64,000 nt of DNA, from the NCBI GenBank assembly GCA_902702965.1, contig CACRXP010000157.1, forward strand, positions 467,589 through 531,588, written 5' to 3'. Numbering within the stretch: position 1 is the first letter of the stretch; every line of letters begins with the position of its first letter. The notes below the pieces were generated by a model. That model did no database searches. It saw only the letters and a list, made by a program, of their open reading frames with translations, and was not told the origin of the DNA. Positions 10,709 to 22,700 of the stretch are shown one piece after another. The position numbers and the translations under genes are program-made. Source of the stretch: Spirometra erinaceieuropaei. Taxonomy: Eukaryota; Platyhelminthes; Cestoda; Diphyllobothriidea; Diphyllobothriidae.

Positions 10709-13700
10709 GTGAGTGCTGCTGAGTACAGCTATTAATTCCTCAATTTGATTCCTCAGCAGACGGCTTGCGTTTGTGTATTGCCTCTGTTGAGCTGGTAAGG
10801 CCATCCGTAAAACAGCCTGATTCCTGCAAGACCAAGTAGATTGCTCAACAGACTCTACAGTCAAATTTTCTACTACTTGCGACACGTGCCCATGCACGGT
10901 TGGGCACAATCGGGACGAGAGGGGGATCGGTTGTGACGACACTGAGGTGGATTCCGTCTTCGTGTGTGCACATAGGACTGGGAAGGCCCGGACGGCGTCT
11001 GAATGTCTCGGGGCGATGTGTGCAGAATGTGTATTACCGGATCTAGACGCTGATCCTTTGGTCATGGCGTGACAGGTTAGTGAGTGATCAGTCAGGCCGA
11101 CGCAGAACCGCAAAGTACGGCAGCATTAGGCACTTGTTGGAACTGTATCCATATTGCGGACGAATAGGGTGAGGGCAATAATGGGCAGCATTTGAGAGAT
11201 TCTGGCGATGATGACGAAGCTTCGCGAGGGGCAGACTGGTCGTGCTAACACTGCTCATCAGCCCCCATCCGTAGACACCGTGGATATAAAGGTAAGTTTA
11301 GGGGACTTGCGTCGTTGTTACGACACACTCTCTTCTTGCGAACTATTCACAGCAACTGTCTGATTGACTCCGAAGATGGCTGTTCCAGTTTTTACTACAG
11401 GGCATCAATTCTGAGGGAGATCTTCCGGGATTTTGGGATTGATTTACGTTGCTAGAGAAAAGTTTTCAGGTTGTCCATCATATCGAGGCTCCTGTTTCCT
11501 ATGTTCGCGAAATCCCATAGGTACATTGTCATCTTATTGTCGGTTGGACAGTCAGCTGTCATTAAGTCTGGAGAAGTGGTGGAATGTAGCAGATACTGAA
11601 AACACTGGCTTCTTTTAAGAATTCCGGTTTCTGGTGTCCTATCCCGCTCTTCAGCATTCAACAGAAGCAGCTGAGTAGCAATACGCTGTCTGTCTCATGA
11701 TGGGAAGGTGGACTATAGGGGTCGTTATTGATTTTCACCTTAGAAAGTTCGTTGATGAGTTTGTCGCAGATTGAGGGAAGATGGTTTGGGACACGCCTGA
11801 TGTGCTTGACCTAGCGTTCCAAGAATTTTGAATTCTCCCATAATATTATTGCTCCTTTTGGCTGAGGGATTACGCAGTTCCCCTGACCTGCGGACCGTAG
11901 ACTGTCGTAATCGGCACGAAGAAATGTTTCGTTACATCGCCGTCGGTGCGTCCTCTAATTTCGTCGGTTTTGCTAGTTAATCATTTCTCATCCTCTGCTC
12001 CAACAGGCACCGGCATGTAAGTGTTATCGGTGATTTAGTTGGCAAGGCCTATGTGGTAACAATCGGGAGATGACACCCAAAAAAATCCGTTATCTAGAAA
12101 TAATAACTTTAACAGTGGAGTCAAACACCTTCAAACTGTATCAGCGGTTGCAGGCCTACTTTCACGCACTACCTGGACTTTCCACGACGGCCTAACATGG
12201 GCTGGCCGAATGAACATCGCAGGAGGTTACATGGACGATGGTCGCTGTTACCCAACCTTCCCCATCGTTATACACGTACACCTGAATATACGAAATACAT
12301 TCGCATTATGGCGGTTTATTACAAAACAAAATCACTTTTAAATAGGATACGTCTGCACAACAAGGGACAGGAACTGTTCTTAGGCATCTGTCAAAGACAT
12401 GCCATTGAGGCCAAACCAAAGACGATACTGTACTTCGTCTATGTGAGCCCACACAGCTCGACCAAATACAGGACCTCCCCCGTGGAGTTTCCTTTTCAGT
12501 ATACTCCAATATGCCTCAATGACATTGGTGTGCCGTCCGGTGGTAGGGTCCTTGAAGTTCTTTGAGTGAGTAACAGAGAAATGTAGATAACCGTCTGAGG
12601 GAAGACGATTATACACCTCCCACTCGTCCGTTATCACTATACTGCCTTTGGCGACCCATTTCGTAATAACGGAACGGAGAGCGGGCCAACTTCGATCATA
12701 CACCTATTCAAATAAGGCTTTCCGTCGGCTAGTATCGCACATCCCGACCAGCCACCACCCATAAAACCCCAATTACTACCTGCCCGTAAGACAGACTGCT
12801 TTGGTTAGGCGGATTTTTTTCGGGTGCCATCTCCCGATCGTTACCGGCTACGTGTGTGTGGACTTTTCTTCGGAGAAAAGGCCACAGATTTTCGTCGCCA
12901 AACCAAACCTGCTGCTGTCGATTTGCACGACGGAGGATTTTTTGCGCGTTATTCTGAATGAAGCATCACCGCTCCCTCCACTGGTTCTCAGTGGCGGCAG
13001 GTTCCTGCAGTGCCTACATATGGTGCGCATTGGGATTCATGCACAGTTCTGGAACTAGGTTGGCCTACAACCATATTCAATATTGCAGTACCGAAACTAG
13101 TCAGATGTGGTTATGTAGCCCCACCTGAGATAAACAAACCCCAGCCACCTATAATACGGGTCCGGTGGCAATAGGGGTTTTTACAGATGGGGCCGGAGAA
13201 CGCAGAGAAGACGAGGTCAAGTAATTAAAAGAAAAGCCATTGGGAATGCGCGGCTGTACTTTGAGAAATAGTTGCCCTAACCACTAACCCATACCCCTAA
13301 CAGTATTGTGTCCATCAGTTGCTGCTTCATAGCCACACCTTACCGTTTTTCGTCCTCGGAACGGACAAAACTGTTATCGGTCAAATGAGTGAAAATGCGA
13401 TTCCCAAGTGGCATATCGAAAGAAAAGGAGGCGTTCACCGGGAGAGGTGTATTGGATGCCTGACGTTTCGAGTCGTTGCTTCGTCTACCGATCTTTACAG
13501 TCCGGGAAGTCATGCGCACAGCTTTCCTTATATGGCGCACTTTGTTTAATGCGTGGCCCGCCAATGACGCCTGTGTGGCTGCATCCGACCCGCATGTCAC
13601 CGTGACCTGAATCGTTCACACCCTCGTCGACCGCGGAGATAGTTGGTGGCCCTGATTGTTTCGCGCCGTGACTGTCCCCCATTAGGAAAGTTTGTAAAGC

Positions 13701-16700
13701 CAGAGAGGGGGAAGACAAATTGATGTGGCGGTTGACTTATCGGTAAAGTTCATGGCCTTGCAGACCGCACAATCCCAGGAAACCGGATTGTGGTCCAACC
13801 AAAAGTTGTCCAAAGTGGATCCGGTGTTAACACAACTGACGCCGACCCGATCACTTTCATTGCCTCTTACGACTCGGTGCTACGTCAAACCGGCGCCACA
13901 GACGAGGCAAACAACCCCCTTCGACATCAAATCTCCTCACTTCTCAAGTCGCACAGGAAAACTCATTCGCTGCAAAGGGATTAACAAATGGTCCTGAGGG
14001 ATTTAAAAGCAAACACCGAAATAGTTATTCCGCCTGCTGATAAAGGCAGCTCTCCCATCTTGAAAAAAGACAAGGCGGTGGTCTTGCGCCACAGAAAGCG
14101 CCAGTCATTCCTCCGAACGACAACGTAGTCCAGCAGTTACCCCCGGGACGTGGGAGAGGGCGTACCCAGTTTACCTTACCCCGAACGGGGCACATAGAAG
14201 ATAATTGTGCCCTGAGCATAAAATTGCCTTGGCCGCTGTAGTTACCGGCCGTATGATGATCACAGTTCAACCATCGCGCACGATAATGCCCATCAGCATG
14301 GTGGGCGCAGAGCTGAGACTTGCGTGCGTTTGGGTATAGTAAAAGTCGACTTGCGCAGCATCTGTCGCACCCACTCGGACCCGGCGGAAAGACAGCCGGA
14401 GGCACGGCTCGGGTGCAGTCGAACAATTTGTTAGTGGGTGCCGCAAATGTCCAGGTGCCCTCACCATGAACTAGACTTTCATAAAAAGAAGTGGCTCAAA
14501 TCCCATTTGAGTGGGAGATGCCTAGAGGTCTCATTCTTTGGGAAGCTATTGCGCTCGGCTCTCCGTTCTGAGATAGCCGAGTTACCAATAAAGTGACAGA
14601 CTTCCAAGCCACGACTTTTAACCTGTCTTGCTGGATTTGAGCCCGTCAGATTTATAGTAGTGAGGACAAAGCTGATCTGCCGTGGAGATGGATTTGAGTT
14701 GTTAGTCAGCACTGACCATTCCCTTTGAACTAGGATTGATTTACAATGATAGTCTTCTTCATTGTTTTTTAAATCTACCTTCCATTTTCATTCGCAGACG
14801 AGTTCTACCTGAGATTTGGGTTCCTCTACTTGGAGGACGTTGACGCTTCTGTTCCTCCGCCCAGCACCCGCGTCCACCTTCTCACTTTAACAAGCCAGGC
14901 GGCGGAGTCAGCCAAGGAGCAGTCAAGCATCAGCTTTCTCTACGAACCGCGACTGCGTAGGATCCTTGCCGTCGGAACCTTCTTCACACCCCTCGAGGCC
15001 ATCCTTTCCACAGAAACCGCCTTTGACTGGATCACTGTCAGTGTGTCTGTCAAACCCCTCACTGGCGAGGTTGACCTCATCGTAGAGTCCGCTGATGCCA
15101 GTGCTCCCGGAGTACCCATAATAAGCCCAGAGACGAAGATGATGGAAATGACGAATGGAGACGTTGACGGAGTAAGCCTACGCGTGGGGCCCCCTGCAGA
15201 TGACTATAGCACGACGACATTCTTGCAGGTCCTTGAGGAGGATCTTCAGCTTGAGGAAAAGGAGGTGGAAGAATATGGAGATGGCGTCCTCATGGGCGCT
15301 GCCCTTAGCACTCGGAATAACCATCGTCGACGCAATCCCGTCTCCATCATTAGCTTTGAAGATGCGTCGAGTTTCGTGCGTTACGACTTCCACAACTGGA
15401 TCCGAGAACCAACCTCGGCGGAGAAGGTGGTCATTGAATTCGTCATTCCGAAGGGCGTTACCTCAGGCCTGTTGTGGTTTGTTGAAGACAAGACATACAA
15501 ACGTTATATTGTCCTCAAGGTTGGTGGTATATGATACTATAATCGTTTTATAAATAAAAAAAATGCCTCCTGCAAGCGGATACAGCCTACGGAAAATCAG
15601 ATTTCGCTGACACGAGAGAATTCTTTTCCAGTTTTCAACCCTTTGTTACGTTTTAAACTCGTTTCCATATTTGCACCAGAAAATCGCTCGGTATATCTAC
15701 CGGGTCTACAGGCGTGTAGCAGTTTCCGAAGCCGGAGAAAGGAACAGGAGTTGCTTAATTAATTTGGTTCAGTCTGTTTTTAAGTCTGATATAAGTTTCA
15801 AGACACGAAATCGCAATAACACGGAGCGTAATATTGTAGCCGAACGACTTTGCATAGATAAAGGTCAACACGTAAGACGCCTGGGAGAGCGTCTGTTAAT
15901 TCCTGTGGCCAAGTCTTATAACTTTAGAGAAACAATACAACGGATCTTCACTCATTACCTGGGGACGCGCAATGATCAGAGCAAATTTTACTACGGCAGT
16001 CGGCAGTGTGCGACTGCGGACTCAGCTCTCATAGGTTTCTGTTGGAAATCTATCATCGACAACCAGGGTTTCGATGGACCACATGTTAAATTTTCATGTC
16101 CTCAGACGGTGAGTCACCAGCGGCAACAACCTGAACCCACGTCAGTGATAGCTGAAGTGCTCTTGTCAGTTGTCACAGCGTACTCATTTGTTTTTTTTTG
16201 TTTCGGAGATTAAGTAGCTGCAGTCTGCGGTGCGGGAACATCTTTAGGAGCTAATGTTGTCGCTGTGTCGGATGCCTTCGGGTCAAACAAGGCCAAAGGG
16301 CAATCACGTGAAGGTTGGTTGGACATAGGTAGCGATGCCCATCCCTTATCAAAACACCCCTTGCCTCAACTGCATATACAATAAGTGGGCTAACTCATGA
16401 TATGTCAACCGAAATTCCGAAATGCGTTTTCGTTTCGAAAAGATTGCTTATCTGGGCTTGTAAAATTAATCATCATGTAGCTTAATTCTATAATAATTCA
16501 GTTACCCCAGGATGCCGGCTTTGCAAACGAACTTCTTTCCGGCTGCATGCAAAAACTATACTTTGTAAAGATGACTACTTATGTAGCAAGCATTTTTCTC
16601 AATGGTTTTCGATGCCCCTAAAAATTCACTTATATCCTCTTACTACCGTAGAGCAATGTATGGATTGCCGTATGCGGAAATTTTACTGGGTTTAGTTTTG

Positions 16701-19700
16701 GAACCCTGAATGCTAGCGTAATGGCAGGTCAGGGTTCAAAATTATTCGAGAATTGGAAAAGTTTTGTAAACCGAATCATACTTTTCCTTCGAGTATAAAA
16801 CTGGAAGAAGTCGTAATATTCTACAGAATGAGCAAGATAATAAATATGTTTATGCATTTTTTTCGTAAAATATAATCGAATTTTTGAGGTCATCGAAGAT
16901 CAATGAGAAAAATGCATGCTACATAAGTAGTCATTTTCACAGGGTACAGTTTCTGTATGAAGTGGGAAAGAAGTTTTCTAAAAGTCGACATCCTGAGGTA
17001 ACTGAATTATTACCGAATTATGCTGATTGATGATTAATTTTCCAACTCTACTTAATTAATCTTTTCGAAAGGAAAACACATTTCGGCATTTCGGTTGACA
17101 TAGCATGAGTTAGCACACCTACTGTATGTTTCCGCACTTGCTCCGAATGAGCGATCATCGACGAACTGGAGACCGTGGATCTGGCCCTTCGCTACATTCG
17201 TATGGGCATTGTAGAATTGCCTGGTAGTCATGTTAATTATGTTCATTCCGGGACATTTGCCCCAGCAAACACTCTGTAGTATAGGCAGAATGGTATTACC
17301 GACAAAGACAAGGGAGACTGGAATGGCCATTTCTGGCTTATTAGCCGTCGTCAGCCAGCCATACCCAAGCCCAAAGTGTGGAACACCCGAGCCTCGAACT
17401 CGCGACCTGTTGGTTTAGAAGTCAACGCCTCTACTCACCGGGCCACGAGCCCGTTGCCTTGTCGGTTTTCGATCGGGAATATACAATGTTAGGGGGCGCT
17501 CACCGATCGTTCATACGGAACTCACTCGTTCCGTTGTGCCTTAAGGGCTCTCTCTCGAGCCCAACCAGCAGCCGCACAGCGGCGCATGATATATATAGGT
17601 AGAATAGCATTACCGACAAAGACAAGGGAGACTGGAATGGCCATTTCTGGCTTATAAGCCGTCGTCAGCCAGCCATACCCAAACACTCTGTAGTATCATA
17701 GAGAGGTCACCAGGCTTTCCGTGGCCGGGACAAGTGCGTCAGGTTACTGCAGCCGACTGGTCACAGCGAAGACGCCCAAGCTGTTTCATTATCATCCATA
17801 CAGCGTGTGAAAGGCATTTGTCATATCAAAAAACATGGCAGAAGTATCGTTCCGCGCTACCATGATATTACGGAACGGTCAGTTGCTCCCGTGGTAATGT
17901 GGTTTCTTGTTTTCTTAAAGCAAACAAGTTCGCCCACGTAGAGAAATTTGGGTTTTCACAATTCAGAAGTCGCTTCTTGCAGTCTAGCACAAGACGCTCT
18001 CTGACTCAGCGCTCAATCAGGTCCTTTTTTCAGGACAGGTTAAAATTACAACTCACATGTTGAAATTATCAAAAGGGCCCTGCAGTGAGCTCACTTAACG
18101 GACATAATTTCGTCACAACGGTGTTACATTCTAATGTCCGTTGCGTTTTGGGTTATACATATATTAGAGGACTCTCATAGTAGCCGATTTAACTAGATTG
18201 GAATCGATATTTATGTTTTAATAAGGAGAAATAAGTCTCTCATATGCGTTCTATCCATTGTCTCCGCATTATAAGGGGCTTCCTTACTTTAGGAGCTTAG
18301 CCTTAAAACAGCCATATTTACTGAGAAGAACGCCCGTTCGGCTTTTAAAAGAAAATCGGACCAATAAGGTTACTTCCCTGCCTTGTCGTTTTGTTAAGAG
18401 TGTTATTTCTGAACGTAAGTTTGACAAGATTGAGAATGAGACACCAATTAACCAAAAAGCCCGCTCTTGAGGAAAAACAGTTTACAAAGCCTGGTTGGAG
18501 GACAGACCTGCCCCTTTATGTCATAAAATTTCTGTCCCAGCTACTCTCCACTTTGTCGCTTTATTCCCCTGCAGGATTCCAGGCTCTACTACAAGTACAT
18601 CAAACTGGATCAGACAACAGATGCGAAGTGGACTCTCACTGAGGAGATTGCCATCAAAGAACCCCTCAAATCAGACGTCAAACACAAATTGATCGTTCAT
18701 CGCATAAATGACCTGGTAAGGAAATTGAAAATGGTTTATTTGATGATACCCATGTAAACACTGAAGTAGGCACATTCGGCGAACGTAGATTTTCGATTAT
18801 TTATCCTCACGTCTGTACAGCAATATAAGCTAGTCACAATAAGACAACGAACGTCGAAAAAGCCATGGGAGAGCGAGTTGAGAACGTTCAGACATGTCGG
18901 GTAGGCGTCAACCGAGTATGTAGAGTCATGCAAATGAGGTTGGCGAGACTTTCCAAGTTGATCAGAAGAAGAGGCGATCGCTGGAACAAGGGTTTTATTC
19001 GCATGACGCTTTGGATTCTCACGTTAATCCATCATCAGAGACAGTGGCAGAAAAGGTTGACTCGTGCGCAGGAATTTGCAGTATTTATAGGATGCAGTCG
19101 CCATGCCACCACATAACTATAGCAATTAATCGTGCTCCCCTTCATCAAGGATTGTTGCCCGCTGGTGCGCTAATTGCTTGATGGCCGGCGTGCAGGTTGT
19201 TAATTGCCGAAATCTCATCACCCGTGTTGGATGCTGGCGTGATGATTGCTCGGCCATCTGGCATCTTCTGATCAACTAGTTCCTGGAACTCACATCTGCG
19301 CTTGTATCGGCACTTTCCCAGTTGTTGCGCCAGCAGCTAATTGCTAAGGCAACAGTAGTGGCCATACGGATAGCTAACCCAGCCTTGTGCTCGTAAGAGC
19401 CGTTAATTCCTCAACTCCCCTCTAGCTCAAGCTGAGCTCAACATGTCCCTTTGCACATCCTGTCACGCTGTGCTATAGCACACCTCACTGCCAAGCGCCC
19501 CCTCTCCTGCCCCGGTGCCCATGACGGAACCGGACTGTAATTAACCCCGGCATGCCTAGACGACCTCAATCTTCTCCCGCAAGACTACTGCTCACTGGTC
19601 TGCTCTGCGTGACCTATCTCATGAAATCTGATACCGAAAACTGATGAGAGAATTTCTGGATGCCTTTAAGGTTGAACATTTTTATCGCTCATCCACCTTC

Positions 19701-22700
19701 TTCAATAAAATGTACTTTTCTCGAGCAGAAATTGTGTTTGCGTAATTATGTCAAGTAAAATATCAGTAAATTTTAGCGAAAATGGGCGTTGGAATATTTT
19801 CATGCAATTTCCTATGTATATAACCCTACTGAGGAGGAATGGTAGAAAAAGTATATTTTCCGGACTTAAATTAAAAGATTTGCTTAAGGTTATGACATAA
19901 CCCAGTCGGTATTTTCAGCTATTAGACAGTAACAGCCGACGGTAGGCGGTCTAGGCTCCAGAAGGGGTCCTTCGTCTCTGCAGAATAATGTTTAGTAGAA
20001 GCGACCTGCAATTGTTTAAAAAGTTGAGATCAAGTCTCCGGCAAAAGATGGGGAACATTCTAGCAGGACTGCGCGCACCTTCTCGGAGTAAACTTCCTTT
20101 AAAAAGCGAGCAACATTGACCAATCAAAATTATAGGGATTCCAAAGTGACCCCATATGGCAGGTGGTTGCAATATCCTCACTTCGAGGTAGGCATTGCTA
20201 ATTCGATTTCTATTTGTGTGCAGTACCATCAGTTTGAGATAGGGCTGTTTTTCATCCATAACCGAAAAGTAAATGTGTGTACGTGCCGCACCTGCGTCCC
20301 CCACTTCTGGTCCTATTGACTCTGTCGTGCCATCGGATACAGGTGGGTAGCAGGAGGAGGGAGTGCGGTAGATGCTTTGCAAGTCTACTTCCCCCTATAA
20401 ACTAAATCTTGTGCAAGTTACCGTGTCTGCTCTCACCTTGCTGTGGGGCACACGGTGGACATCGTCGGCAACGACGGTCGAGCTGTCGTTTTTGTCGTAG
20501 TGCTCCTCGAACGGGCCGTGCGGCAGATGCGCTGGATCAACGCGGAGGTCATGTCGGATCCTGGCAGGCGTTGCCAGACTGCATACCATAGCAAATGCCA
20601 ACATTTCGGGATGCGGTCGCAGACACGGTTGTCGGCATTGTTCGTGCACATTGGGGCCCCTACGGCCCTCCCCATGGTTGCCGTTGTTCGTGAAGATGCT
20701 GGTCATTTGCCCTGTGGATTAGGGGGTGTAGAGTGAAGCGTCAAGGTGCGGACTCCACCGTGCCATCCACCTGCGTCCTCCCCCCCCCCTCCGGCATTTC
20801 TGCCTTGGTCTTGACGCAGAGTCCATGTGGAGGAGGAGAGGGCGCGGCAGAGGCTGTGCAAGTCTACATTCACTATAAACTAAATCACGCAGCAGTCATC
20901 GTCCCTGCTCTTACCTACTTGTGGAGCGCACGGTTGACATCGCCGGCAACGATGGTTGAACCGTCGTGAGTGTCGTGTAATCTGCTCGCTAAATCCGCGT
21001 TTCGTGACTGTCGCTTATCAAGATGTTTACCGACAAAACAAGCACCACTGGAACTGTTATTTCTACCTTTGTTGCCAAAGCATGTCTTCACTTGACCTAT
21101 GCATGCTGGTCTTCGAGCATTTCTACGCCAAAACCTCACACCTCTGAGCTAGGAGCACAGATCCCGTCGACTGATTTAGGCAACAGTCAAAGTCACAGTC
21201 CAATGACCTTCGCCGATCAATTCTGGTAGCTCAGTGGGTATGGCGATTTGCGGTTTGTCTCGAGTCTTCGCGTCCGAAACTTATCCTGGCTGTCGAGTAG
21301 CGAGGAGTAATCACTCGAAAGGAAGTGCGAAGATATCGGGCGCCAAACTAGACATTTCTAGTTCAGTAGCGGTTAGAAGGCAGTAATTATCCTATTTCTG
21401 CTGTCGGTGCACTCGAACTTTGAATGCTTAATTAAGCATTTAAGTCCAATGCTTTGACCACTGGAGTTGCGGGTTCGTTTCCTGTTGGCTGAAAACCGGA
21501 ATATACAAAATTAGATAGAATTAGTGGCCACCGGTGCAGAACGGAAGCTAGCATTTTTGTTTTGCCTACTGGCTAAGAATGTAAATCCTACGCCGGTGGT
21601 CCCGTAGCGGCTGTCAGCCGGTAAGTTGAAGGTGTTAGCAAATCGGCAGGATCTCATTTTGTTGTCCTATCTGTTAGAGGTTGGGGTTAGGGGTCAGGGT
21701 TCGGGTTTAGGCACCGTGGAGTGAGCATGTCCTGTAGCCTTACTGGTCAAAGCCCATGCTGCAGTATCAACGAAGATACCATTGCGAGAGCCGGATGCTG
21801 TTGTCAGGGCAGCCATTTCGTACAATCACTAGTGGGCTCCCCATTAACAGCGGGCGAACACTCGTCTGGCTAGGCACCCGAGCTTGCGCAGTTCGTACTC
21901 TTTCTCCTTCAGTTATACCCCGCTATCACAATTTTTCTTTCCTCCTTTCCTGTAGCTCCGCCTCACAATCAATAAGCTGCCCGCGGTTGAGAAGGCTGTC
22001 TCAGAAAGAGTGCCTCTCATTCCGGTTGGGGCTCAAGTTTATCTCGGAGGAACGGAAGACGCCTCAAAATCTACCCTCGGCGAGGTGGATCGCAATTTCC
22101 AGGGCAAGGTCGCAAGTGTAAGTTATCGCCTTCACCCCCTTCCCTCGCCATCCCCCCCCTCCCCGCAGTCCTGTTGTCGGATGTCTCCCGCTCCCTGTCC
22201 TTTCTGCTGAAAAATATCGAAACTAGATCACGAGAGAAGGTTGAGGGATGCAATCTCAGGTAGTCGATTTTCTTGCGCTGTTAGACACTCATCAGACCTT
22301 ATGAACGTGTGGGCGATTTGCCAGAGGGGGAAACCGGTTCCTTGGCAGGTCCGGGTAAAATACCAGTGACAGAAGGTTTCTCCAAAAATGTTCCCTTGTA
22401 GGTAAACAGAATCTATTTTCTAGTGTAATCAACAGATACAGCAAAGCAGTAGCGTAAGTCGTCAGTCGAATTAGTTTCAACTACATCAAACTACTAGGTT
22501 GAATCCTCCTGCTGTCAATACGCATACTTTCGGCACCTTATGCTACGGATAAATCGTTCGCAAGATCAGGGCTGAAACGGTGCACCAGCCTTTTCATCTG
22601 TGAAGTGAGCCGTTCGAATTTTGTGTGAATCGAGTGAAGAGGTGTGTTGCAGGACTGCCATACCCAGATACTCCGCTGGGTGCTCGACTGTCAAAATAGG

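Noticed and set aside
12848..13030. Minus frame with CRHC that could be the N-terminus of the Merlin transposase
   Set aside because: It lies outside the terminal repeat at 12811-12844 and does not show the expected zinc-binding region clearly, so I left it out of the element.
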